Positions 28,201 through 35,553 of a stretch of 64,000 nucleotides of DNA are shown one piece after another. The stretch spans positions 124,001-188,000 of the forward strand of contig NZ_PYGA01000006.1 of NCBI RefSeq assembly GCF_003014485.1, read 5' to 3'. A model generated the notes under the pieces. It was not told where the DNA came from. It saw only the letters and a list, made by a program, of their open reading frames with translations, and did not search any database. Positions within the stretch are counted from its first letter, which is position 1. Every line of letters begins with the position of its first letter. Position numbers and translations under genes: made by a program. This DNA comes from Murinocardiopsis flavida. Its GTDB lineage: Bacteria; Actinomycetota; Actinomycetes; Streptosporangiales; Streptosporangiaceae.

Positions 28201-28772
28201 TGGGCGATGATGACGATGTCGGAGCCCGCGGCGCGGCGCGCCCGCATGGCGCCGATGACGGCGGCCTTGGTCTGGAGGAGGTCCTGGCAGGTCTCGACGA
28301 GGACGGCGTCGGCGCCGCCCTCGATCAGGCCCTTGGCGCACTCCTGGTAGTAGTCGCGCAGCAGGGCGTAGGGGGCGTGGCCGAGGGTGGGGAGCTTGGT
28401 GCCGGGGCCGACCGAGCCGAGGACGTAGCGGGGCTGGTCGGCGGTGCTGTACTCGTCGGCGACCTCGCGGGCCAGGCGGGCGCCGGACTCGGCGAGTTCG
28501 TAGGTGCGGTCGACGATGTCGTACTCGCCGAGGTTGCCGTAGTTGGCGCCGAAGGTGTTGGTCTCTACGCAGTCGACGCCGGAGTCGAAGAAGGCGGCGT
28601 GGGTGGCGCGGACCACTTCGGGCCGGGTGACGTTGAGGATCTCGTTGCAGCCTTCATGCCCCTGGAAGTCGTCCAGTCCGAGATCGTGTGCCTGAAGCAT
28701 GGTGCCCATGGCTCCGTCAGCGACGATCACGCGCTTGAACAGAGCATCACGAAAGGAGAGTGGAGAGCTCAT
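25299..28772 (-). CDS. metH: Cobalamin-dependent methionine synthase
   Basis: The 1157-residue product transfers methyl from methyltetrahydrofolate through cobalamin to homocysteine. Modules in order: homocysteine-binding barrel (about 1-310; zinc Cys in GLNCATGP and LVGGCCGTTPEHL), pterin-binding barrel (about 340-600; AIGERTNANGSKVF), cap (about 630-720; MKVVGELFGAGEMQLPFVL), cobalamin domain (about 730-870) with the ligand motif DVHDIGKN and GLLVKST/LLGGAAL, and the C-terminal reactivation domain (about 890-1157; YRGARFSLGYGACPD). All modules are intact. No cobalamin riboswitch was recognised upstream. AAGG is the only Shine-Dalgarno-like sequence. Confidence 0.98.
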   Translation of the reverse strand: MSSPLSFRDALFKRVIVADGAMGTMLQAHDLGLDDFQGHEGCNEILNVTRPEVVRATHAAFFDSGVDCVETNTFGANYGNLGEYDIVDRTYELAESGARLAREVADEYSTADQPRYVLGSVGPGTKLPTLGHAPYALLRDYYQECAKGLIEGGADAVLVETCQDLLQTKAAVIGAMRARRAAGSDIVIIAQVTIETTGTMLMGSEIGAALTALEPLGIDMIGLNCATGPAEMSEHLRYLSRHSRVPVSCMPNAGLPELGADGAVYPLQPAELADAHDAFTNEFGLSLVGGCCGTTPEHLRQVVERVGGRGIAPRTPISEGTVASLYSSVPLRQDTSYLAIGERTNANGSKVFRETLVGDRYDDGIEIARDQIRDGAHLLDLNIDYVGRDGVRDMREYASRLATASTLPLVLDSTEPAVLEAGLEQLGGRAVINSVNYEDGDGPDSRFQRIMRLVKEHGSAVMALTIDEEGQARTAEWKVRVATRAIEELTGSWGMRREDIIVDPLTFPIATGQEETRRDALETIEAIKEINRLFPGVQTTSGLSNVSFGLNPAARIVLNSVFLHECVQAGMTSAIVHAAKILPMNRIPDDQRQVALDMVYDNRSEGYDPLERFLQMFDGVDAQALKASRAEELAALPLWERLERRIIDGELVGMDADLDTALAEKPALAIVNDHLLGGMKVVGELFGAGEMQLPFVLKSAEVMKSAVAHLEPHMEKSDDDGKGRIVLATVKGDVHDIGKNLVDIILSNNGYDVVNIGIKQPVSAILEAAESNRADVIGMSGLLVKSTVIMRENLEEMNSRGISEEYPVLLGGAALTRSFVEQDLAELFDGEVRYARDAFDGLKLMDAIMAVKRGVEGAELPALRKRRVTTTAKLKVTEPDQMPARSDVTTTNPVPVPPFWGDRISKGVPLADYASYLDERATFMGQWGLKGSRKGGGPTYEELVETEGRPRMRMWLDRIQTDGLLEAAVVYGYYPCYSEGDDLVVLDDDGTTERTRFTFPRQRRDRHLCLADFYRPKESGELDVAAFQVVTVGGAISGATQELFEKNAYRDYLELHGLSVQLTEALAEYWHTRIRAELGFAGEDPAAIEAFFKLGYRGARFSLGYGACPDLEDRAKIMQLLAPERVGVSLSEEFQLVPEQATDAIVIHHPEATYFNV

Positions 28773-29361
28773 TGGCCTTAACTGTTGGGTCGACGGGATC
28801 TTCGAGCCGGATCGCGCGGTTTCTCGGGCGCGCCGCGTTCCATCGCGGGCGGCGCTGCCCGGACCACGGTGTCATACGGTCAATCGCGTCCAACGTTATC
28901 TCACCGTGCCGCGGCGGGTCCGACCCGCGTACCTTCCCGTGGTAAAGCGGGGCGGGTCGCGGCGGCGATCCGTGGAACAACCGCGGGCCGGAGCCTGTTC
29001 CAGTCACCACTAGGGTCGTGGGCGTGCGCCGGTCGTGTTTAGAAAGTCATTTCGGGCTCGCGGCCACCAGACACCGCCTCGCGGCACCGATGTCACTCGA
29101 ACAGCCAACCAGGCTGAACTTCGTGAATCGGCTTGCGACGCGGCGCCTGGACGGCCGCTCGCTGACCCGAAAGCACTTTCTAAACACTCCCCGGCCCGCC
29201 GCAGCCGGTGCGGCACCCGTCCCGCGGGGCGGTGCGCAAACCGGGTGTCGCCGGGAAGCGCGCCGTGGTAGGGCTGGTATGCGCGCACCCGCGCGGCGTG
29301 TACCGGAGTCACGAGTCGAACGAGCCGCAGTCGTCTGCGGCAGTGCCAGAGGAGGCCGCCT
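28773..29361. other. Divergent metH / PAC2 intergenic region
   Basis: This 589-bp region contains the upstream side of metH, a TAGGGT -10 like element at 29011-29016 on the plus strand, the MITE-like element at 29035-29187, and the GAGGAGG Shine-Dalgarno of the PAC2 gene near 29348. No coding sequence is supported in it. Confidence 0.5.
29035..29187. mobile_element. MITE-like element with 22-bp terminal inverted repeats
   Basis: The ends are GTGTTTAGAAAGT-CA-TTTCGGG (29035-29056) and its inverted partner (29166-29187), matching at 20 of 22 positions. The 153-bp length, absence of coding capacity and lower GC at the ends than in the flanks fit a non-autonomous insertion sequence derivative. 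A possible 2-bp TC repeat flanks both ends; no longer target duplication is visible. It sits between a possible promoter at 29011 and the PAC2 gene. The parent transposon is not in the window. Confidence 0.65.
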
Positions 29362-30204
29362 GTGCCCGAGCCCGGCAGGGTTCCTGATCTCGTCGATCCC
29401 GTCATGGTCGCGGCGTTCGACGGCTGGAACGACGCCGGCGAGGCCGCCAGCGGTGTCGTCGACCACCTGTCCTCGGTGTGGTCGGCCGATCACCTGCTGG
29501 CGCTGGAGCCCGACGACTACTACGACTTCCAGGTCTCGCGGCCCCGCGTCGTCATGGCCGACGGCGAGAGCAAGGGGCTGACCTGGCCGGGTACCCGCGT
29601 CTCGGTCGCCGCTCCCGCCGAAGGCGGGCACGTCGTCCTGGTGCGCGGCTCCGAGCCCAACATGCGCTGGCGGGGGTTCGCCCGCGACCTGCTGTCGATC
29701 GCGCGCGAGCTCGGCGTGCGCCGGGTGGTGCTGCTGGGGGCGCTGCTGGCCGACTCCCCGCACACGCGGCCGATGCCGGTCACCGGTGTTTCGAGCCCGC
29801 CGGAGCTGGGCGGCGCGCTGCACCTGGAACCCGCCTCCTACGAGGGGCCCACGGGCATCCTCGGCGTCCTCCAGGACGTGTTCGGCGGCGCCGGGCTGGA
29901 GACCGTTTCGCTGTGGGCCGCCGTTCCGCACTACGTCGCCCAGCCGCCGTGCCCCAAGGGCACCCTGGCGCTGCTGCGCCGGGTCGAGGACGTCCTCGAC
30001 CGGCCGGTCCCCATGGGCGACCTCCCCGAGGCGGCCCGCGCGTGGGAGAACGGTGTCGACGAGTTGGCGGCCGAAGACGAGGACGTCGCCGGCTACGTCC
30101 GCAGCCTCGAGGAGGCGAAGGACGCCGCGGAGCTGCCCGAGGCCACCGGCGAGTCGATCGCCCGCGAGTTCGAGCGCTACCTCAAGCGCCGCGGGAGGGG
30201 CTGA
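29362..30204 (+). CDS. PAC2-family protein
   Basis: The 280-residue product belongs to the PAC2 (proteasome assembly chaperone 2-like) family, conserved near metH in actinobacteria (Rv2125-type). Family features include VMVAAFDGWNDAGEAASGVV near the N-terminus, VLLGALLADSPHTRPMPVTG in the centre and the helical C-terminal part. The GTG start has GAGGAGG about 7 nt upstream. Bacterial PAC2 proteins have an unproven role in proteasome assembly; a link with the Pup locus in the same window is suggestive but not evidence of function. Confidence 0.92.
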   Translation: MPEPGRVPDLVDPVMVAAFDGWNDAGEAASGVVDHLSSVWSADHLLALEPDDYYDFQVSRPRVVMADGESKGLTWPGTRVSVAAPAEGGHVVLVRGSEPNMRWRGFARDLLSIARELGVRRVVLLGALLADSPHTRPMPVTGVSSPPELGGALHLEPASYEGPTGILGVLQDVFGGAGLETVSLWAAVPHYVAQPPCPKGTLALLRRVEDVLDRPVPMGDLPEAARAWENGVDELAAEDEDVAGYVRSLEEAKDAAELPEATGESIAREFERYLKRRGRG

Positions 30205-30220
30205 GCCCCGCACGCACCTG

Positions 30221-30260
30221 AGGGCTGCCGCGGCGGATGCGCATCCGCCGCGGCAGCCCT
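30221..30260. terminator. 40-bp perfect palindrome, bidirectional terminator
   Basis: Two 20-nt arms (30221-30240 and 30241-30260) are perfectly complementary with no spacer. It lies between the stop codons of the PAC2 gene (+) and the ABATE-domain gene (-), 16 and 45 bp away, and should stop transcription from both sides. Confidence 0.8.
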
Positions 30261-30305
30261 CGTCCCATGCTCGGACCTGATTCGGGCCCTTGTGCGGGCC
30301 CTTGT

Positions 30306-30740
30306 TCAGACCTTGATGTCGACCCACTGCCCGGTGCTCAGGACCACGGCCCAGGCACCGGCGACGCGGGCCAGGCCGCGCCGCACCTCGTCGACCACCG
30401 CCGGCGCCAATGGCGACAGCGCGTCGGGGTCGGGTGCCAGCCGGACGGTCACCCGCAGCCCGTCGAGGACCCGCTGCCCGCGGGCGAGGACCTCGGCGTC
30501 GGCGGGGTCGTCGGGGCCGCCGGGCGCGGCGCCGCTCGTGCGCAGCCGGACCCGGATGGCGTCGCGCAGGGCGATCGCCTCGTCGAAGTCGGCAAGGGTG
30601 ATGGGGATCGCGCCCTCGGTGACCAGGCGGTGCTCGCGCAGGAACTGCGCGAGGTCGGCCCGGTCGGCGAGCGGTGCGCGGGGTGCGGCGAACGCCTCGA
30701 TCAGCGCCGCGGCGTTCGCGTTGTCGTTGGGGGTACTCAT
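30306..30740 (-). CDS. ABATE-domain protein lacking the CGNR zinc finger
   Basis: The 144-residue product resembles the N-terminal ABATE (DUF1470) domain, in ALIEAFAAPRAPLADRADLA and TLADFDEAIALRDAIRVRL. In the stress-induced regulators of this family a C-terminal CGNR zinc finger binds DNA; that module is absent, the protein ending in WAVVLSTGQWVDIKV. It may therefore be a stand-alone ligand-binding protein or regulator fragment. ATG at 30740 is chosen at MSTPNDNANA. It follows the TPR gene by 128 bp on the same strand. Confidence 0.65.
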   Translation of the reverse strand: MSTPNDNANAAALIEAFAAPRAPLADRADLAQFLREHRLVTEGAIPITLADFDEAIALRDAIRVRLRTSGAAPGGPDDPADAEVLARGQRVLDGLRVTVRLAPDPDALSPLAPAVVDEVRRGLARVAGAWAVVLSTGQWVDIKV

Positions 30741-30868
30741 ACGCACCATCCCATCACGGAGCGCCGTGCCCGCAGGGGATTTCGCCGGTTCCGGCCGCGG
30801 ATCGACCCCGTGCGGCGGGCGCGCGCCCCCGCCCGCCGCCCGACCGCCGCAGGGGCGCACCGTCCGCC

Positions 30869-33577
30869 TCAGTCCTCTGCCGGGTCAGCCAGGTCGTCGA
30901 CGAGTTCCCGGGCGAGCGCCACGAGGTCGTCGTCGCCGGTGCCGCGCATGTGGTCGAGCGCCTCGGCCGCTACCTCGCGCGCCTCCTCGGTGCGGTCGAG
31001 CCGGGCCAGGGCGCGGGCGCGGTGGTAGGCGATCGTGCCGAGCTGCCAGTGGCGCGCGTCGTCGGGGAGGCTGAGGTCGGGGTCGTCCGCCGCGCGGCGC
31101 GACCACGCCAGGGCCCGCGCGGACACCTCCAGCGACTCCTCGGCCCTCCCCGCCCACATGAGTGAGCGGGCGTGCCGCTCGCGCATGCGGGCGGCGTGGA
31201 AGGGTTCGTCGATCTCCTCGCAGGTGTCAGCGGCCGCCGCGAAGCGCTCGGCGGCCTCGTCGTCGCGGTCGAGCCGGTCGAGTACCCCCGCCGCCTGCTC
31301 CAGGAGGTGGAACCGGGTGGGACCGGCATCGCGCTCGGCGTCGGCGGCGATCAGCTCCTCCCAGCGGGCCAGCGCGCCGTCGAGCTCGCCGATCTCGGTG
31401 AGCGCCCGGGCGAGGACGTCGCGGGCGCGGAGCCGGTCGACGCCGTCGGGCTCCTCGGCGTCGAGCGCGGGAACGGCCTCCTCGGCGACCTCGGCGGCCT
31501 CCAGGTGGCGGCCCTCCTGGTGGTAGCAGTCGGCGAGCAGGAGGCCTGCGGTCCCCGCCATCAGGGGGTTCTCCAGTGCGGTGAAGGCCGCGACCGCCTC
31601 GGCGAGCGGCGCGACGGCGTCGGCGGTGTCGCCGGAGTCCGCCAGCCACCGGCCGAGCAGCATCTGGGACATGGGGCGGCCGATCGGGCCGACGCCCTCG
31701 GCGGCGGCGTTCTCGGCCGCCTCGGTGAAGGCGGCGCCGGCCGCGCGCCAGGCGTCCTCCCCCTCCTCCCGGGACAGCAGTTGGCCGTGCAGCGCGCTCA
31801 TGTCGTGCAGGAGGAGGGCGCGGCCGACCGCGCGGGCGGCCTCGCGCGCCGCACCGGCCGCCTCGGCGGCCTCGGCGAGGGCGCCGTTCTCCAGCAGGGT
31901 CAGGGCGAGGTGGGCGTGGAACGGTGCGCCGACCGCGGGGTCGGCGCTGATCGCTGGGACGGCGGCGCGCGCGTCGGTCAGCACGGCGACGGCGGTGTCG
32001 AGGTCGCCGGTGTGCCCGTGGGCGCGCGCCAGCGCGCGCACGGCGGCGACGTGCTGGTCGGGCGCTCCGTGCTCGGCGAGGTGCGCCACCGCGGCGGCCG
32101 CCAGTGGGACCCCGGACTCGTCGCCGTGCTCGGCGAGGACGGCGCCGAGGGCGGCGCGGACCCCGTGGGCGGCGTTGTCGTCGCCGAGAGCGTCGAACAG
32201 CTCGGCCGCGCGCTCCAGCGGGGCGCGCGCGGCGGCGCCCTCGGCGGTGCGGCCTTCGGCGCGGGCGCGGCGCGCGGCGAGCGGGCCGTCGAGGTCGGCG
32301 CCCGCCTCGGCGTCGAAGCGGTCGAGGAGCAGCCGCGCGGTCTCCTGGCGGCCCTCGAACCACGCCTGCTCGTGCGCCGCCATGAATTCGGCCGGCGTGC
32401 GCCGCCCGGTCACGGCCTGCTGCGGCGGTGCCGGGCGCGGCGCCGCCGGGCGCGGGGCGTGCGCGCTGAGCGGCAGGTGCTCGATGATGGGCTCGGCGCC
32501 GATGCGCTCGCGGACCCACTCCCCTTGGGTGCCGGTGCCGTTGCGGAGGTCGAACTGCGCGCCGAGGTCGGTGGCGCGGGCCCGCATGCGCTCGAACAGC
32601 TCCTCGGGCGTCGTGGCGGACTCCGCGGTGTCGCCGTGGGCCGGCAGGTGCACGGGCAGGCCGCCGTTGCCGGACTCGACCAGGCGGCGGGCGAGCAGCG
32701 CGGCGGTCGCCGCGAACATCATCTCGTCGTCGGGGCTGTTGCCGGGGGCGGTGAGCTCGGGGAGGAACCGTTCGAGCAGCCGCAGCCCGGTCGCCTCGTT
32801 GCCGGTCTTGGCGCAGAACGCGATGTCGGCGGTGATGCTCGCGGAGTGCCGCACGGGGTTGCCGCGGTGCGTGCGGTGGGCCCTGCGGTGCGCGTCGCGC
32901 GCGGCGTCGAGGCGGCCGATGCGGACGTAGGGGGTCCGCAGCGTTTCGAGGATCCCGTGCGGCTGGCTGGTGCAGTCCAGCTCACCGGCGAGGACCGGCT
33001 CGGCCACCTGCACCGCCTCCTCGTAGCGGCCGAGCCCGGACAGGTAGGACGCCTTCTTCGAGGGGTCGCACCCCTCGCAGTCGGAGTTGCCGTCGCGGGG
33101 GGTGGTGCACCACAGCTCGTAGTAGTGGGCCGCCGCTTCGGTGTCGCCGATGTGCTGGGCCAGGCGCATGCGCCGGCCGTGGACGGCCTGGAGGCTGTGG
33201 CCGCCCTCGCGGTAGCGCCGCTCCATGTCGTCGACCGTCGCCGTGATGCGGTCCAGCGGGATCTGCGGGAACTCCAGCAGGTTGCCGATCATCCACTTGA
33301 AATGCCAGCGCAGCCGGCCCGCTGCGGCGGCACCGTAGGTGGCGGGGTCGGCGTCGAACAGGGAGAGGCAGCGGGAGAAGTTGCCGAGGGCCTGCGCGGG
33401 CTCGCCGCCGTAGGAGTAGGCGGAGGTGAGGTCCATGCGCAGCCAGAACACCTCCATGGGGGTGGCGCCCTGGGCGGGCGCGAGGCGCAGCGCCTCCTCC
33501 CGCAGCATGGTCTTCGCCCTGCCGTAGGGCATGCGGTCGGCCTGGATGTCGAGGTCGCGCCATTCGCGGTCGCTCAT
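30869..33577 (-). CDS. Large tetratricopeptide-repeat protein coupled to HSP90-type ATPase
   Basis: The 902-residue product is almost entirely helical, with TPR-like pairs in both halves (for example YLSGLGRYEEAVQVAEPVLA, LADCYHQEGRHLEAAEVAEE, and the C-terminal YHRARALARLDRTEEAREVA). A Pro-rich linker around residue 390-420 separates the halves. A Cys-rich patch (WCTTPRDGNSDCEGCDPSKK, about 155-175) is unusual and could bind metal. Its ATG overlaps the stop of the HSP90-type gene in an ATGA arrangement, so the two are translationally coupled and probably made in fixed ratio. TPR proteins are the classic HSP90 co-chaperones in eukaryotes (via a C-terminal MEEVD, absent here). Function unknown. 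Confidence 0.88.
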   Translation of the reverse strand: MSDREWRDLDIQADRMPYGRAKTMLREEALRLAPAQGATPMEVFWLRMDLTSAYSYGGEPAQALGNFSRCLSLFDADPATYGAAAAGRLRWHFKWMIGNLLEFPQIPLDRITATVDDMERRYREGGHSLQAVHGRRMRLAQHIGDTEAAAHYYELWCTTPRDGNSDCEGCDPSKKASYLSGLGRYEEAVQVAEPVLAGELDCTSQPHGILETLRTPYVRIGRLDAARDAHRRAHRTHRGNPVRHSASITADIAFCAKTGNEATGLRLLERFLPELTAPGNSPDDEMMFAATAALLARRLVESGNGGLPVHLPAHGDTAESATTPEELFERMRARATDLGAQFDLRNGTGTQGEWVRERIGAEPIIEHLPLSAHAPRPAAPRPAPPQQAVTGRRTPAEFMAAHEQAWFEGRQETARLLLDRFDAEAGADLDGPLAARRARAEGRTAEGAAARAPLERAAELFDALGDDNAAHGVRAALGAVLAEHGDESGVPLAAAAVAHLAEHGAPDQHVAAVRALARAHGHTGDLDTAVAVLTDARAAVPAISADPAVGAPFHAHLALTLLENGALAEAAEAAGAAREAARAVGRALLLHDMSALHGQLLSREEGEDAWRAAGAAFTEAAENAAAEGVGPIGRPMSQMLLGRWLADSGDTADAVAPLAEAVAAFTALENPLMAGTAGLLLADCYHQEGRHLEAAEVAEEAVPALDAEEPDGVDRLRARDVLARALTEIGELDGALARWEELIAADAERDAGPTRFHLLEQAAGVLDRLDRDDEAAERFAAAADTCEEIDEPFHAARMRERHARSLMWAGRAEESLEVSARALAWSRRAADDPDLSLPDDARHWQLGTIAYHRARALARLDRTEEAREVAAEALDHMRGTGDDDLVALARELVDDLADPAED

Positions 33578-35385
33578 GCGTCCCCCTCTGCGGTGTCGGC
33601 GCCGTCGTGCACGGCCCAGTCGAGCAGGCCGAGGAAGGAGCGGTTGAGGACGGCGGTGTCGGCGGGCCGCAGCGGGTGGCGGCCGTGCAGCAGCGCCTGG
33701 CCGTACAGCGACTGCACGGCGAGCGCGACGAGCCCCGGGTCGGTGAGGGCGCTGATGCGGCGGGTCAGCGGGTTGGTGTGATTGAGCACCAGGCGGGGGC
33801 GGTCGGCCGCGAGCACGGGTTCGAGCGCGCCGAGGACGTCGGACCACAGGTCGTCGGCCGCGGCCCGGGACTCGGCGAGGTCGGCGCTGTGGTCGGCGGC
33901 ACGGCTGGTGAGGTAGAGCGCCGGGAGGGAGGCGGGCGCGAAGGTGCGCAGCACGATGTCGCAGCCGAGGTGCTCGACGGCCTCCTGGGCGGTGCGCTGG
34001 AAGCCGCGCAGGGCGAGTTCCGCGTCGGGGTCGAGGGTGCCCATGCGGGTGCTGATGTCGCCGGGGTCGATCCGCCGCAGGTCCATGCCGTCGTCGAGGT
34101 CGCGCAGCCGGGTGACGATGGCGTCGTCGTAGACGTAGCCGGCGTTGACCAGCCCGACGCCCTGCGCGGCCGACACCGCGGAGAGGCGGCGGAACTCGTC
34201 CACGTCGGTGGTGTAGCGGCCGTCGGGGTGGCGGCGGCCGAACTCGGCGAGGGTCATGGCCCCGGCGCTGGTCTCGAACTCCAGCCAGTCGCGCACCAGG
34301 CGCAGCAGGGTGTCGTCGTGGGCAGCGACGGCCTTGACGCCGAGGTGGTGCAGGCGCAGGAACGAGCGGAGCCCGGCGGGGTCGGTCTCGGCCAGGGCGA
34401 GGAGCCAGTCGCGCAGCGCGGCGCCGAGCGACTCGCGGACGTGGCCGAGGAGGTCGTCGTCGTAGAGCGCCTCGCGGCTGGCGGTGGGCCGCAGCTCCTC
34501 GGCGTCCACGACGCAGCGGACGAAGAACGCCCAGTCGGGCAGCAGGTCGGTGACGTCGTCGGCGAGGAGCATGCGCTTGAGGTAGACCCGGTGGGCCGAG
34601 CGCACGGCGGGGTTCGCCGCGGTGGGCAGCACGAACGCGACCCCGCTCAGGCCGGCCTCGGCGACGTCGAGGTCGATCACGTCGAGCGGGGTGAATCCGA
34701 ACAGTTCGACGCAGTAGGCGTCCAGTGCCGCGCGCCGCCGGGCCGGGGAGTCGAAGCCGCGCCGCCACACGGGGCCGGCGCCGGTGATGGGGGTCGGGCC
34801 GACGTGCACCTCGGCGGGGAGCAGGGAGCCGTAGTGGCGGGCCAGGTCGGTGACCGTGCGGACGCCGAACCACTCCTCGGCCCCCTGGCGGGGCCGCAGT
34901 GTCACCGTGGTGCCGGGCGCCGCGCGCTCCTCGGCGGCGGCCTCGACCCGGTAGCGGCCGTCGGCGAAGCCGGTCCAGCGGACGGTGCCGCCGCCGCGCG
35001 CGGAGCGGGTGACGACCTCGATCTCGTCGGCGACGAGGAAGCCGGAGAGCAGGCCGATGCCGAACTGGCCGAGGAACTCGTGGCGGGCGAAGCCGAGCTG
35101 GTCGCGCTTTGCCGAGCGCCCGATGGTGGCGAGCAGGTCGTGGACCTCGTCCTCGGTGAGGCCGACCCCGGTGTCGGACACGCGCAGCACGCCTTCGGCG
35201 TTGTGCCCGGGCGCCTCGATCCGGATCTCGGCCGGCGCCGACGGGTCGTCGGCGCGCCGGGCGGTGATGGCGTCGACCCCGTTCTGGAGGAGTTCGCGCA
35301 GGTACACCCGGGGGCTCGAATAGAGGTGCCGACTCAGGAGTTCGACGACTCCGCGCAGGTCGACTTGGAACGCACGATCCGCCAC
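33574..35385 (-). CDS. HSP90-family GHKL ATPase (short actinobacterial type)
   Basis: The 603-residue product has an HSP90 N-terminal ATPase domain (about 1-200): N-box YLRELLQNGVDAIT, G1 box VSDTGVGLTEDE and lid/G2 box GQFGIGLLSGFLVAD. The middle domain (about 220-430) includes the conserved Arg region RPTASREALYDDD. The C-terminal part is divergent from HtpG. It is clearly related to but distinct from classical HtpG. GTG at 35385 follows AAAGGA. It is read from the mshC side, 168 bp downstream of mshC, and overlaps the TPR gene by 4 nt. The pair is a plausible chaperone/adaptor module; client proteins are unknown. Confidence 0.92.
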   Translation of the reverse strand: MADRAFQVDLRGVVELLSRHLYSSPRVYLRELLQNGVDAITARRADDPSAPAEIRIEAPGHNAEGVLRVSDTGVGLTEDEVHDLLATIGRSAKRDQLGFARHEFLGQFGIGLLSGFLVADEIEVVTRSARGGGTVRWTGFADGRYRVEAAAEERAAPGTTVTLRPRQGAEEWFGVRTVTDLARHYGSLLPAEVHVGPTPITGAGPVWRRGFDSPARRRAALDAYCVELFGFTPLDVIDLDVAEAGLSGVAFVLPTAANPAVRSAHRVYLKRMLLADDVTDLLPDWAFFVRCVVDAEELRPTASREALYDDDLLGHVRESLGAALRDWLLALAETDPAGLRSFLRLHHLGVKAVAAHDDTLLRLVRDWLEFETSAGAMTLAEFGRRHPDGRYTTDVDEFRRLSAVSAAQGVGLVNAGYVYDDAIVTRLRDLDDGMDLRRIDPGDISTRMGTLDPDAELALRGFQRTAQEAVEHLGCDIVLRTFAPASLPALYLTSRAADHSADLAESRAAADDLWSDVLGALEPVLAADRPRLVLNHTNPLTRRISALTDPGLVALAVQSLYGQALLHGRHPLRPADTAVLNRSFLGLLDWAVHDGADTAEGDA

Positions 35386-35553
35386 GTCACATCCTTTTCC
35401 GCCGTTGGGACCCGGGCACCCGATGTGACCGGCCTCGGCAGGACGTACCGTAACGCACACCTTGAACGGGTTCATCCGGTTTCCCGGCGGGGGGGGCACC
35501 CGTGGGTGTGACGCGCCCCTGCCCCCCGCTGTTCCCGCCGGGGGCGGGCGCCG

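Noticed and set aside
25128-28781. Very long open reading frame antisense to metH
   Set aside because: It mirrors the metH codons in a GC-rich genome; its protein is Gly/Val/Asp/Leu-rich without domains.
28773-28980. Cobalamin or SAM riboswitch upstream of metH
   Set aside because: No B12-box-like or SAM-type conserved elements were found on the relevant strand.
29018-29581. Plus-strand reading frame across the MITE-like element
   Set aside because: It overlaps the PAC2 gene in another frame, is Arg-rich and has no recognisable domain.
33578-34873. Upstream extension of the TPR reading frame
   Set aside because: The extension is an Arg/Pro-rich shadow of the HSP90-type gene; the ATG overlapping its stop codon is the natural start.
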